Part shown: positions 43,942 to 53,476 of the stretch, piece after piece
Position numbering within the stretch: the stretch's first letter is position 1
How the letters are laid out: the number at the start of each line of letters is the position of its first letter
IMG/VR virus record: IMGVR_UViG_3300032323_001633
Location: 1-56,849 of that record
DNA length: 56,849 nucleotides
Strand: one strand, 5' to 3'
From: a virus
Program-made: the position numbers and the translations under genes
The notes under the pieces: generated by a model
The model's database searches: none
The model's input: only the letters and a program-made list of their open reading frames with translations
What the model was told of the DNA's origin: nothing

Positions 43942-45756
43942 ATGGCATATCAGATTAACAAAACAGACGGAACTATAGTTGCTACAGTTGCAGACGGTCA
44001 AATTGATGATCGATCAACTGCAATTACTTTAATCGGAAAAAACTACAGCGGGTTTGGAGAAATATTTAATGAAAATTTAATTCAAATATTAGAGAACTTT
44101 GCAGACTCAACTCCACCGGACAATCCTATTAGAGGTCAAATATGGTTTGATTCCAGCCAGTCTAAGCTGAAGGTATATAATGGGTTGGATTTTGTTCCAG
44201 TAAGTTCTGCCACTATTTCCAGTTCGCAACCGACAACATTGGCCACAGGTGATTTGTGGTATGATAATGTAAGACAACAATTATTTTTCTTTGATGGTAC
44301 GTCAGCAATACTAATGGCCCCATCATACAGCAGTGCTCAAAGTCGTAGTGGCCTACAAGTCGACACTATTCTTGACACACTTAATCAAACCAGAGTTATT
44401 ACCAGTTTGTACAACAATGGTATTTTGTTAGGTATATTTGCCAAAGACAGCTTTACACCAAAAGTCGCTATCATAGGATTTACAGGCAGTATTGAACCAG
44501 GATTTAATGCAGGTACATTAGCAAATTTTAAAATACGTGCTACTTGTACTAACAGCGACAGTCTCGGTGGAGCAGTAGCCACCACTTATGTTCGAACAGA
44601 CAGCTCAAATGCCATTAATGGTCAACTTCAAATAACTGTAGACTCGGGAATAATATTAGGATCAGCAGGTCAAGGATTACTGTTTGTAAATAGTGGCGAT
44701 TTTGTTTTAGCGAATTCCTCTCAGGATAAGAATATCACACTCAGTGTGAATAAGGCATCCACTCAGGAAAACGCTGTAGTGATAAATGCTTCTGAAAGAA
44801 CCATAGGATTATATCCTACCATTGCTGCAAGCACAGTTAACGTCGGTGGAGATTTAGTAGTAGCAGGTAACCTCACAGTGGAAGGGACTACAACTACATT
44901 AAACACCAGTGTTTTTACAGTAGAAGATAAGAATATTATAATTGCCAATGTGGCCAGTCCTACTAATAGTACAGCTGACGGTGCAGGCATAACAATCAAA
45001 GGCTCCACAGATAAAACTATTGCTTATTCAAATTCCAGTAACTGGTTGGATGTATCAGAAACAGTGAATTTAGCAGCTGGTAAAGCATTGTACATAGGTG
45101 GTACCAAAGTTATAGACGGTAACAGTCTTGGATCCGCAATCACAAGTATCCCAGGCGTGAGTTCATTCGGTACACAAAATGTGTTAAATGTTGGACCGGG
45201 TGCTCCGGCCGTTACACGTATGAGATTGGAAAATAATAGAATCTCTACAGTGGCATCTAACTTTGATATTGAATTAGAACCAGACGGTACAGGAAATGTA
45301 GTACTAATAGGATCGCCGAGAATCACAGGAATGGCTAATCCGACGTCTGCTCAAGATGCTGCTACTAAAGAATACACCGATAATAGAATAGAATCAAGAC
45401 CGTTGATTTTCTCAATTGATATATCTGATGGAAAATCTAATACATATATAATTGCTAATATTTTAAACAATCTTGCTCCTGTGTCCGAATATCGCGCAGG
45501 CACATATGCAAGAATGTTATGTAGTTTAATCAGTAATAATGCACAGTCGCTGGAGATTAATTCGCTGCCACCAGCATTGTCAACATCTGCATTCTTAACT
45601 AATCTTGGTGGTGCCAGCAGCTTGGCTATTACTAATATAAGTTTTCCAACAGCCACTATTGCAGCAGCCAGTGTGTCTGTGACAAGAATAATTAAATTGT
45701 TTCAAATAGTAGGAGGCGTGTGGGCATGGCAATCAGACACAGTGCTTCCTCCATAA
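43942..45756 (+). CDS. Tail fibre protein with shared N-terminal anchor module
   Basis: The 604-residue protein opens with the shared module (MAYQINKTDGTIVATVADGQ, NYSGFGEIFNENLIQILENFAD, GQIWFDSSQSKLKVYNG, about residues 1-130). A segment LGIFAKDSFTPKVAIIGF then matches one in the previous gene (VIIFSKDSFTPK), so both share a second domain. The shaft contains GDLVVAGNLTVEGTTTTLNTSVFTV, a common fibre shaft unit. The C-terminal part (about 470-604) ends IVGGVWAWQSDTVLPP and may be the tip. A host-binding or virion decoration role is inferred. Confidence 0.8.
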   Translation: MAYQINKTDGTIVATVADGQIDDRSTAITLIGKNYSGFGEIFNENLIQILENFADSTPPDNPIRGQIWFDSSQSKLKVYNGLDFVPVSSATISSSQPTTLATGDLWYDNVRQQLFFFDGTSAILMAPSYSSAQSRSGLQVDTILDTLNQTRVITSLYNNGILLGIFAKDSFTPKVAIIGFTGSIEPGFNAGTLANFKIRATCTNSDSLGGAVATTYVRTDSSNAINGQLQITVDSGIILGSAGQGLLFVNSGDFVLANSSQDKNITLSVNKASTQENAVVINASERTIGLYPTIAASTVNVGGDLVVAGNLTVEGTTTTLNTSVFTVEDKNIIIANVASPTNSTADGAGITIKGSTDKTIAYSNSSNWLDVSETVNLAAGKALYIGGTKVIDGNSLGSAITSIPGVSSFGTQNVLNVGPGAPAVTRMRLENNRISTVASNFDIELEPDGTGNVVLIGSPRITGMANPTSAQDAATKEYTDNRIESRPLIFSIDISDGKSNTYIIANILNNLAPVSEYRAGTYARMLCSLISNNAQSLEINSLPPALSTSAFLTNLGGASSLAITNISFPTATIAAASVSVTRIIKLFQIVGGVWAWQSDTVLPP

Positions 45757-45774
45757 TGAATTAGGAGCGGCTAA

Positions 45775-48366
45775 ATGGCCTATGTAATTAATAAGTTTAG
45801 TGGCGAAGAACTAATAGTGCTCGATGACGGCACGTTAGATACCACTACCAGTCTCGGCTTGGTAGGTAGAAACTATGTGGGCTATGGCGAAACACAGAAT
45901 GAAAATTTTCTGTTTCTCTTAGAAAATTTTGCCAACACAGCTCCGCCTTCCAGACCAATCACTGGACAGATATGGTTCAACACCACAGATGACACTGCTT
46001 ATGCCTATGACGGCGCCCAGTGGAATCCTATAGGATCGGCAGCAGTCAGTGCCACAACTCCGACTAACAGTAATGCAGGTGCATTATGGTTAAAAACACC
46101 GGTTAACCAGCTATTTGTTTATACTGGCACAGAATGGAGATTTATAGGTCCTGAAGCTGTAGAAGGGTTTGGCTCAACAAGAGCCAGGGCAGGATCGTTG
46201 GATAATACCGCAGGCGATCCGAGACCTGTGATCTTTTTAGAAACCAACGGCACACCATTTGCTATCTGTACTGCTTCGGCATTTATTATTAATCCTAATA
46301 ATTCGGTTATTGGATTTAGCAATGTTCTACAGGCAGGAATAAATTTATCTGAGACTGCTAAAATCAACGGCAGTATCACTGGCAACGCAGCCACAGCAGA
46401 TCAATTGGCCACAGCAAGATTAATTAATGGTGTGCCATTTAATGCTTCGTCGAATATAACGGTCACCGCCAACACTACTAATACGTTGAAAAAAGGCACC
46501 TACATTGTAGGAGCTGATTTTGATGGTAGTGCAGAACGCACATGGAGTGTCGACGCTTCTTCTGCAAATTTAATAGGCAAAGTAGTAGCACGAAATTCAG
46601 AAGGAGGATTTTCAGCTGGTACTATCAGCGCATCCTTTGTAGGTGATCTCACAGGAAATGTCACTGCCGGCAGCGGAGTAAGTGCATTCAACATCGTTCA
46701 GGCTAATCAGTTTGTTGGCGCACAGCTTACCGGCAATGCCGCCACAGCTACAAGATTAGCCACAACAAGAACTATAAATGGTGTGAATTTCGACGGCAGC
46801 AACAATATTACTGTTCCTGCCAGCGCAGAAACACTGACAGGAAATTCCATTAATAACTCTGTGACATTGAGCGGTTTGACACAGGTGGGAACATTGAGTT
46901 CTTTAAATGTCAGCGACAGCGGTATATTTCTAGGCAGCGGAACGCAACTTAGAGTATTTGTAGACTCTAGTGTTCCGACAATTAGATCAACTACTGGTCG
47001 ATTGAATTTTGATATGGGCGGCAGCGGACCGGATATCAATTTTGTGGATTCTGCAACTTCATTGAGTCTTGGTGGACCTAATGCTCCGGCAGTGATAGGC
47101 GATAACAACACTAATCTTGGTATTACTGGATATAAATTCAACGGTATTTATGCTAATAATTTATTTGGAAATGCCGCCACAGCCACTTTATCTACTAATG
47201 CTACTAATCTTGTTGGTGGCGGGCTGGGTGCTATTCCAGTTCAACAATCTGTAGGGGTCACAGGCTTTTTAGGATTAGGTGCAGATAATTCAGTATTGAG
47301 AGCAAGAACAGGTGGCCCGGCGTGGGAACCATTGATCTTAGAGCAGCTAAACAAAGGCAGCTTTATCAATATGCTCAATTCCACTACCAGCGGTAGTGTG
47401 AATTTCTTTAATTCTTCAGTGCCAGTAACAATATCTGTAGATGCCACCTCCACCAACACAGCCAGTAAAGTAGTAGCACGTGATGCCAGCGGTAATTTCT
47501 CAGCAGGCACCGTGTCAGCAAATTTAAGTTTACCTGCCAGTGGTTTAATAAGTTGGCCAAATGACCAATATGGCGGTAGTGGTGATATTGCAAGAATTGA
47601 AACCTACTCCGGTGGTGGCGAAGCTCTACGGTTGCGGTTGTATGTAAACAATGATGCAGATGACATCATTGAGTTAGATGCTGCTGGCGGAGTTTTAGTA
47701 ACCAGAGGTAATATCACAGCTGCTACAGCACCAACATCAGGCAGTCATATAGCCAATAAAACCTATGTTGATCAAGCAATAGCAAATGCAAGCTACTATG
47801 ATATATTTTCTAATGGAGTTCAAAGCCCAGGACCGCAATCCTTCCCGCAACGAACCATACGAGGTTTTTCAGCATATTCCAGCACTGATTTTCCCGGAGC
47901 ATATTTTGGTGGTATCACAATAAACGGACCTAGTGGTGTGTATTCGGGACAGATTGCTTTCAATTGGAATTCTGAAGAAACTGCTCCTACAGGATTATAT
48001 TTCAGAGTCAACGATGATACCAGTAACACGGCTGCGTGGAGTCCTTGGAAACAAGTAGCTACCACTGATAGTGATTTAGTTTTTGTCTCAGGTGCCGCTT
48101 ATAGTCAGGCAGGGTTTACTAATCAAGTTGGGTCGTTTAATGATGGTGCTAACTATTTTGATGTATTTCCTCCCTTCGGAAAATCAATGGCAAATTTGAG
48201 AGCTTTTATTCCGTCAATTCATGTGATACACTTTGCAGGCGGAGTAAACGGAGACGATAGCCTTAGATGCACCTATACATATTTTGGTGACAGAATAAGG
48301 GTATATGTGCAAAACACAGAACAGCGATCTACGCCAGCAGCAAACTATTTGGCCATTTGGAGATAA
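45775..48366 (+). CDS. Long tail fibre / receptor-binding protein
   Basis: The 863-residue protein has the shared N-terminal module (MAYVINKFSGEELIVLDDG, NYVGYGETQNENFLFLLENFAN, about residues 1-130). Fibre repeats of the form GNAATA..LAT.R.INGV.F occur at about residues 203-225 and 320-342, and a related GNAATAT segment near 465. Such repeats are typical of phage side-tail fibres. The C-terminus (about 735-863) contains LYFRVNDD...WSPWKQVAT and a final domain ending NTEQRSTPAANYLAIWR, similar to tip domains of enterobacterial phage tail fibres. A chaperone candidate gene follows directly, as with T4 gp37/gp38 and lambda Stf/Tfa. AGGAG lies about eight bases before the ATG. Probably the main receptor-binding fibre. 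Confidence 0.85.
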   Translation: MAYVINKFSGEELIVLDDGTLDTTTSLGLVGRNYVGYGETQNENFLFLLENFANTAPPSRPITGQIWFNTTDDTAYAYDGAQWNPIGSAAVSATTPTNSNAGALWLKTPVNQLFVYTGTEWRFIGPEAVEGFGSTRARAGSLDNTAGDPRPVIFLETNGTPFAICTASAFIINPNNSVIGFSNVLQAGINLSETAKINGSITGNAATADQLATARLINGVPFNASSNITVTANTTNTLKKGTYIVGADFDGSAERTWSVDASSANLIGKVVARNSEGGFSAGTISASFVGDLTGNVTAGSGVSAFNIVQANQFVGAQLTGNAATATRLATTRTINGVNFDGSNNITVPASAETLTGNSINNSVTLSGLTQVGTLSSLNVSDSGIFLGSGTQLRVFVDSSVPTIRSTTGRLNFDMGGSGPDINFVDSATSLSLGGPNAPAVIGDNNTNLGITGYKFNGIYANNLFGNAATATLSTNATNLVGGGLGAIPVQQSVGVTGFLGLGADNSVLRARTGGPAWEPLILEQLNKGSFINMLNSTTSGSVNFFNSSVPVTISVDATSTNTASKVVARDASGNFSAGTVSANLSLPASGLISWPNDQYGGSGDIARIETYSGGGEALRLRLYVNNDADDIIELDAAGGVLVTRGNITAATAPTSGSHIANKTYVDQAIANASYYDIFSNGVQSPGPQSFPQRTIRGFSAYSSTDFPGAYFGGITINGPSGVYSGQIAFNWNSEETAPTGLYFRVNDDTSNTAAWSPWKQVATTDSDLVFVSGAAYSQAGFTNQVGSFNDGANYFDVFPPFGKSMANLRAFIPSIHVIHFAGGVNGDDSLRCTYTYFGDRIRVYVQNTEQRSTPAANYLAIWR

Positions 48367-48368
48367 TA

Positions 48369-48725
48369 ATGTATTACGTGTGTATCGAAAATAATAATGT
48401 AATAAGTGTATTAAATTACAGGCCGAACGTTCCTTCTTCTGTAACGATAACTGAAATCACAGATGCCCAGTATGGTCAAATAGAGGCTACCACTCATAAA
48501 TTTGACGTAGGGACAAAAACTGTAATAGCAAATCCAGATTATAGTCAGGCGGCAAAAGAACAACAACAGAAAAATGCTGTAGAAAGAGAATTTTTAAACA
48601 GTACAGATTGGAAGATTTTACGGCATATCAGGCAGAAAGCACTGAATATCGCCACAAGTCTATCAGATGCAGAGTATACGCAACTTGAGCAGCAGCGTGA
48701 AACCGCAGCAGCTCGTATAGTATAA
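48369..48725 (+). CDS. Putative tail fibre assembly chaperone
   Basis: The 118-residue protein starts MYYVCIENNNVISVLNYRPN and ends with NAVEREFLNSTDWKILRHIRQK...LSDAEYTQLEQQRETAAARI. A small beta-rich N-terminus with a helical C-terminus built around (L/F)xxTDW is seen in tail fibre assembly proteins of the Tfa/DUF4376 type. Its place right behind the long fibre gene supports a chaperone role for the fibre tip. An ATG at 48357 is possible but would overlap the fibre stop; 48369 has GGAG seven bases upstream. Confidence 0.65.
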   Translation: MYYVCIENNNVISVLNYRPNVPSSVTITEITDAQYGQIEATTHKFDVGTKTVIANPDYSQAAKEQQQKNAVEREFLNSTDWKILRHIRQKALNIATSLSDAEYTQLEQQRETAAARIV

Positions 48726-48729
48726 CAGC

Positions 48730-48737
48730 AATAAATA
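48730..48737 (+). promoter_or_regulatory. Late promoter AATAAATA
   Basis: Seven of eight matches to TATAAATA, followed by C. It lies 22 bp upstream of the next ATG, with an AGGGG ribosome-binding site between them. Confidence 0.75.
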
Positions 48738-48759
48738 CAAGATATTAGGGGCTAACAGC

Positions 48760-50562
48760 ATGGCATATGAAGTCAATAAATTTAACGGTGTGTTTTTAAC
48801 GTCTGTAGCTGACGGCACTATCGACACCACTACTGATCTAAGATTAGTTGGTAAAAATTACGCAGGCTACGGAGAAGTGCAGAATGAAAATTTTGTACAT
48901 TTATTAGAAAATTTCGCTAATACTACAGCTCCACCAAAATCCGTTACCGGACAAATTTGGTTTGATACAGCTGCCAAAAAACTGAAATTCTATGATGGTG
49001 CCAGATTCAAAGTTGCAGGCGGTGCTGAAGCCAGCGCCACTGCTCCTAGTGGGTTAGTGGTAGGTGACTTCTGGTGGGACACAGGAGCCAAACAACTATA
49101 CACCTACACCGGCACAGAATTTACCCTTATCGGTCCGATCGCAAGTCCAGACTTAGGTACTTCAATAATAAGCCCTTCGGTGGTCTACGGTACTATCAGC
49201 ACCGCAGAAGGACCGCATACCATATTAAAAGTTATATCAGACAACAAAACCATTGCGGTGGTCAGCAAGACTGCATTCACTTTAGACAACAGCAAAAATG
49301 CCATTGATGATTTCACGGTAATTAAGAAAGGTATTACACTGGCTAAATCACAGACAGGTGTATCCACTGACGATTTTACCTTTTGGGGAACAGCATCAAA
49401 TGCTGCTAAGTTGGGAGGATTCACTGCTGACCAATATATTAAAACAGGCGAAAGCGCATTTAATTCAGAAGTTAGCTTTAAGGATCCCGGATTTCAAGTT
49501 GGCGACGGTAACGATCTTAGAATCCGTGTAGAAGGCGGCAATGATGTTATTGTTGAAAACCGTCTCGGTAACGATATTACTTTTAGAATCACAGTCGCTG
49601 AAACCACAGACGAAAGAGATATTGCGATTATAAGACCCACTGGCGTAGTTCCTGGAGTTGGAAATGCATATACTTTGGGATCATCTGCGTTGGCGTGGAG
49701 CGATGTGTATGCTACTACATTTAGAGGTGCATTAGTAGGCGCTGTCACAGGTAATACCACAGGCAGTCATAAAGGTAATGTATTAGCCGACGACAACAAC
49801 GTTATGATCAATGCAGCTACTAAGCAGATAGGATTTGCTGGAGCAAATATTGTAGGGACATTAACTGGATCAATTACAGGTTCAGCTACCACTGCGGCAG
49901 ATGCAGGTACTCTTAACGGATTAGCAGGCAGCGCCACAGTTCCGGGTACATCGGTGGCCACTGTAGCAGTGCGAAACAGCAGCGGCAACTTATTAGCAAA
50001 TCAATTTGTAGGCATAGCTGACAAAGTAGATAGAACATTTCTTGATCGCACAGACGCTAGAGCAGATCCTACATGGTTTGATGGCACCGCCAGCACTCAC
50101 TATAGAACTGCTAGACTCACAGCCACTGCTTACAGTATAGTAGGCAGAGATGTTAGTGGTAATATTACTGCTAACATTTTTAACGGTACAGCTACCGCAG
50201 CTCGATATGCTGACTTAGCAGAGAAATACTTGGCCGATGCAGAATATGAAGCAGGCACAGTGGTTATGATTGGCGGCGAAAAAGAAGTTACAGCATGTGC
50301 ATGGGGTAAACGTGCAATCGGTGTAGTAAGTACAAATCCAGCATTTATGATGAACAAGGATTTAGCAGGCGGAACATATATTGCTCTAAAAGGGCGTGTG
50401 CCAGTTAAAGTGATTGGTCGGGTGAAAAAAGGTGATGATCTAATTGCAACTGACGGCGGTTGTGCAATGATCGCAGTCCCTCACTCCAGCGGTGTGTTTG
50501 CAGTGGCTTTAGAAAGCAACGACAACGAAGGCACCAAGATCATTGAGGCATTGGTACTGTAA
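48760..50562 (+). CDS. Tail fibre protein with C-terminal YADLAEKY module
   Basis: The 600-residue protein opens with the shared anchor module (MAYEVNKFNGVFLTSVADGT, NYAGYGEVQNENFVHLLENFAN, about residues 1-130). A shaft with VPGVGNAYTLGSSALAWSDVYA follows. From about residue 482 the C-terminal module begins YADLAEKYLADAEYEAGTVV and includes KRAIGVVSTNPAFMMN and YIALKGRVPVKVIGRVKKGD. I associate this with the ends of many marine virion fibres; it may be related to peptidase-type chaperone domains that mature fibres, but that is not shown here. It has its own late promoter and ribosome-binding site. Confidence 0.8.
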   Translation: MAYEVNKFNGVFLTSVADGTIDTTTDLRLVGKNYAGYGEVQNENFVHLLENFANTTAPPKSVTGQIWFDTAAKKLKFYDGARFKVAGGAEASATAPSGLVVGDFWWDTGAKQLYTYTGTEFTLIGPIASPDLGTSIISPSVVYGTISTAEGPHTILKVISDNKTIAVVSKTAFTLDNSKNAIDDFTVIKKGITLAKSQTGVSTDDFTFWGTASNAAKLGGFTADQYIKTGESAFNSEVSFKDPGFQVGDGNDLRIRVEGGNDVIVENRLGNDITFRITVAETTDERDIAIIRPTGVVPGVGNAYTLGSSALAWSDVYATTFRGALVGAVTGNTTGSHKGNVLADDNNVMINAATKQIGFAGANIVGTLTGSITGSATTAADAGTLNGLAGSATVPGTSVATVAVRNSSGNLLANQFVGIADKVDRTFLDRTDARADPTWFDGTASTHYRTARLTATAYSIVGRDVSGNITANIFNGTATAARYADLAEKYLADAEYEAGTVVMIGGEKEVTACAWGKRAIGVVSTNPAFMMNKDLAGGTYIALKGRVPVKVIGRVKKGDDLIATDGGCAMIAVPHSSGVFAVALESNDNEGTKIIEALVL

Positions 50563-51497
50563 TGACTTCGGGTACAAATATACTGGCATCCCAGTTTGTC
50601 ACCATACAAGACAAAGCCCAATCTATATTAGGCGCAGGATCTGGCACCAGAGGCTACGGTCAAACTGTACAATCTGCTGATGTGTTTATCGGCAATACTG
50701 TAACCAAAGCACAATGGGATGCTCTACGATATGATATTATCAACATTCGATTACATCAAGATGGAGTTGTGCCACTAATCGCTACAGTAAATGTAGGTGA
50801 TCCTATTGGGTATGGGGTGAGTTCTCCTAATACCAACTATGACATTCTGATGGAACAGGCAATAGCAAATAGATTTAATATCGCTGGAAATCAATCAGTG
50901 GTTGCTGCCAAAGGTAATGTTACCTACACCAGCGCATGGAGCACACAAGCTCAGACGGTAGTGACAGTGACATTTTTAACTGCTGCTGATGCAAGATACT
51001 TTTTTAACAGCGGCGGAAAAATTAGAGCAGTTTCTCAACTCACAGGTGGTTCAGCTACTCCCCAAGTGAATGCTTGGAAGAATTTTTTAGCCAGTGTAGG
51101 CACAGTGTCTTTTGGAGCTGATACAGGGCCATTTGTAAATTTTTATACATTAACTAATTCCTATCAAACGTTTTATACCAACAGTCTCAGTACTCCATAT
51201 TCCGCTAACAGTTATAGATTAGAAGCCAGCTGTAATGTATCTAATAATTCTTCCGGAACAGCAACACAGGTTTTGATCAGGATCACTCTTTTAGATTCGT
51301 ATACTGATCCAGTTCCGGCGCCCGTACCTACAACTGGTTTTGTCCCATCGGCTGCAGGATTCCCGCCAGGCGATACAGTAGACGGAACTTTAACAATTTC
51401 TGTACAAGAATTAAAAGCATCAGGACAGTTACAGCCAAGTGGAACATTTACAATAACCAGCCCGACGTACTCACTTTCTGCTGTCTCTGCCAGTTAA
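50562..51497 (+). CDS. Virion-associated protein, paralogue of the next gene
   Basis: The 311-residue protein begins ILASQFVTIQDKAQSILGAG and contains VTKAQWDALRYDIINIRLHQDG. A central segment TAADARYFFNSGGKIRAVSQLTGG (near residue 142) and LDSYTDP...VDGTLTISVQELKASG follow. The whole length aligns with the first half of the next protein, which shares these blocks. It starts by overlapping the previous stop (TAATG). I do not recognise a family with known function; proteins with an (D/E)AR(Y/W)FFNSGG motif occur in marine phages. A fibre-associated or adhesin role is inferred from position. Confidence 0.75.
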   Translation: MTSGTNILASQFVTIQDKAQSILGAGSGTRGYGQTVQSADVFIGNTVTKAQWDALRYDIINIRLHQDGVVPLIATVNVGDPIGYGVSSPNTNYDILMEQAIANRFNIAGNQSVVAAKGNVTYTSAWSTQAQTVVTVTFLTAADARYFFNSGGKIRAVSQLTGGSATPQVNAWKNFLASVGTVSFGADTGPFVNFYTLTNSYQTFYTNSLSTPYSANSYRLEASCNVSNNSSGTATQVLIRITLLDSYTDPVPAPVPTTGFVPSAAGFPPGDTVDGTLTISVQELKASGQLQPSGTFTITSPTYSLSAVSAS

Positions 51498-51513
51498 TTA
51501 AGTAAATATTCCT

Positions 51514-53421
51514 ATGCCAGCTGTCAATAGCAAGATAATCCAAGCAGATTACAACGATATCAGAAACAAGATGGTAACCATTTTAGGTAGTGGTTCCGGC
51601 AATTTCGGATGGGGCCAACAGGCACGAATCAACAGTTCTGCAGTAGCGGAAGGCAACACAGTCACTATCAACGAATGGGCTAACCTTCGATACGATGTGA
51701 TTAATGCCTACAAACATATCAACGGTTCCAATCCCACCACAGCTCAAGTAGCTGAGGGCAACACCATTAGATATACCTCAAACTTTACACCAGACACCGG
51801 CACACTGGATGTGCCACAGAAACAGTATGATGATTGGGCCAACAATATCACCACAAATAGATTCACCGTGGCAGCAGGAGAAAGTGTAGTTACTGCTGCT
51901 ATATCACAGACAAAAACTGATGCATGGAACGGCACTATAAGTTGTGTGATTGGCTTTTATTTTGGCAGCGCCAACGAAGCTCGTTGGTTTTTCAACAGCG
52001 GTGGGCAGATACGAATTAGTGCAGCCAGAACCGGTGGCACAACCAGTGCTCAAAATACAGCATGGTCGAATCTGTTAACAGCGGTAGGCACACAGATTTT
52101 TGGAGCAAACACTCCCGGCACAGGTACCACACCCGGTGACGGATTAAATTGGTATCGTTGCACCAGTACATTTCAAACATATTATACCGGCACAGCCTCT
52201 AGTCCGTATGGTGCTAACAACATACAGTTACAGGCTCGAGTCACTGACGTTGCTAACAACGCCACAGGCACAGCTGCCTACGGAGAAATTCGAGTGGTAT
52301 TCACCGACGGATATGTTGATGCAGTAGTAGGAATCCCACCTAGCAGAGCGTTTGGACCAGATAATGTACCGCCAGCTGATTTAGTAGACGGCACACTCTC
52401 AGTATCATGTAATCTACGGTATGCAACAGGAATCATGGTCCCCACTAACGCAGTGTTTACAGTGACTCAACCGACGTTAGGTATAGGGGCAATATCAGCT
52501 GATTATACACCGCCTGCAGGGTTGGCTACTTACTCGCCGTCGATATTTTTTGACAGTTTGGTGCTTGAGCTTAACACCTATCTCAGTGAGTATACATCAC
52601 CTATTTCTGGATCTGCGTATAGGTTAGATGGTCAAACCATAGCGGGCTACACAGGCGAGTTTGATCAATATGTGGCCAATGGCAGTGCTCCTGGTCTAGC
52701 TGCCCTCTTTCAAGCTCCCGGGGGCAATTGGACTATTCCAGCCAATGATTCAAACTTTTTTAATGACTATGTCAGTAGCTTTGCTGGGTCGGGTCCTACT
52801 CCTGGCCCAAGTATTCGATATCAAGTAGCCAAAACTACTACGGTATACGACGGTGATTTTTATGTGAAAACTTTCGGCTACGGTGATCAGGATATTCCAG
52901 CCGATCAGCGAAATCCGGGAGTATACGTTTTAAATGATGACCCAGCACCGGATCCAACTGAACCGGTCTACTATCCCGCAGGCAATTATCTTACCAGTCG
53001 TCCTCTAACAGCATTTGGTTATCGTCCAGGATCTAACAGAACCGTAGGTTGGGGTAAAACTGGGAGATGTGCGCCAAACAGTACGCAGACAGTGGCTGTC
53101 GGATTTATCTATGAAAATGCCACAGTCAACACATTCCAAGTGTATGCATATCGAAGATTTTATTATGCAGGCGCACAAAATGTATGCGATCTATATCTGC
53201 TGATAGGGCATCCTAGATGGAACTCAGTGTTTGGGACTGTAACATATTCAGCTACTGATTTCGGCCAACAACAATCTGCGCAATTGAAAGCGAGTGGCAG
53301 CACAAATATATTAGCTGTGACAATGCTATTAAGCAGCGGTGCTGCTGATATCCCAGTAGGACAACTTCAATCTGTAGTACAGAATCTAACCTTCCGAATG
53401 AGGCGATTCTTCTATTTTTAA
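51514..53421 (+). CDS. Virion-associated protein, paralogue with extra C-terminal domain
   Basis: The 635-residue protein repeats the blocks of its neighbour: IIQADYNDIRNKMVTILGSGSG, VTINEWANLRYDVINAYKH, SANEARWFFNSGGQIRISAARTGG (near residue 155) and VDGTLSVSCNLRYATG. It then carries about 300 further residues: a linker domain (SPIFFDSL region on) and a beta-rich C-terminal domain (NRTVGWGKTGRC to RMRRFFYF). That domain has two cysteines and many aromatic residues, which would suit ligand binding. An AGTAAATA box ends six bases before the ATG, so transcripts from it would be leaderless. Confidence 0.75.
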   Translation: MPAVNSKIIQADYNDIRNKMVTILGSGSGNFGWGQQARINSSAVAEGNTVTINEWANLRYDVINAYKHINGSNPTTAQVAEGNTIRYTSNFTPDTGTLDVPQKQYDDWANNITTNRFTVAAGESVVTAAISQTKTDAWNGTISCVIGFYFGSANEARWFFNSGGQIRISAARTGGTTSAQNTAWSNLLTAVGTQIFGANTPGTGTTPGDGLNWYRCTSTFQTYYTGTASSPYGANNIQLQARVTDVANNATGTAAYGEIRVVFTDGYVDAVVGIPPSRAFGPDNVPPADLVDGTLSVSCNLRYATGIMVPTNAVFTVTQPTLGIGAISADYTPPAGLATYSPSIFFDSLVLELNTYLSEYTSPISGSAYRLDGQTIAGYTGEFDQYVANGSAPGLAALFQAPGGNWTIPANDSNFFNDYVSSFAGSGPTPGPSIRYQVAKTTTVYDGDFYVKTFGYGDQDIPADQRNPGVYVLNDDPAPDPTEPVYYPAGNYLTSRPLTAFGYRPGSNRTVGWGKTGRCAPNSTQTVAVGFIYENATVNTFQVYAYRRFYYAGAQNVCDLYLLIGHPRWNSVFGTVTYSATDFGQQQSAQLKASGSTNILAVTMLLSSGAADIPVGQLQSVVQNLTFRMRRFFYF

Positions 53422-53440
53422 TTCAGCACATACCTACTCC

Positions 53441-53448
53441 TATAAATA
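53441..53448 (+). promoter_or_regulatory. Late promoter TATAAATA
   Basis: A perfect match to the T4 late consensus, 28 bp upstream of the ATG at 53477. It begins the transcript of the small protein and glycosyltransferase genes. Confidence 0.82.
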
Positions 53449-53463
53449 AACTACGCAGTTTAT
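53446..53463 (+). other. Hairpin between late promoter and ribosome-binding site
   Basis: ATAAACT (53446-53452) pairs with AGTTTAT (53457-53463) around loop ACGC. It overlaps the end of the late promoter box, and the AGGAGA ribosome-binding site follows at once. Only part of the stem would be present in a transcript starting about six bases after the box. Confidence 0.5.
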
Positions 53464-53476
53464 ATTAGGAGAATGT

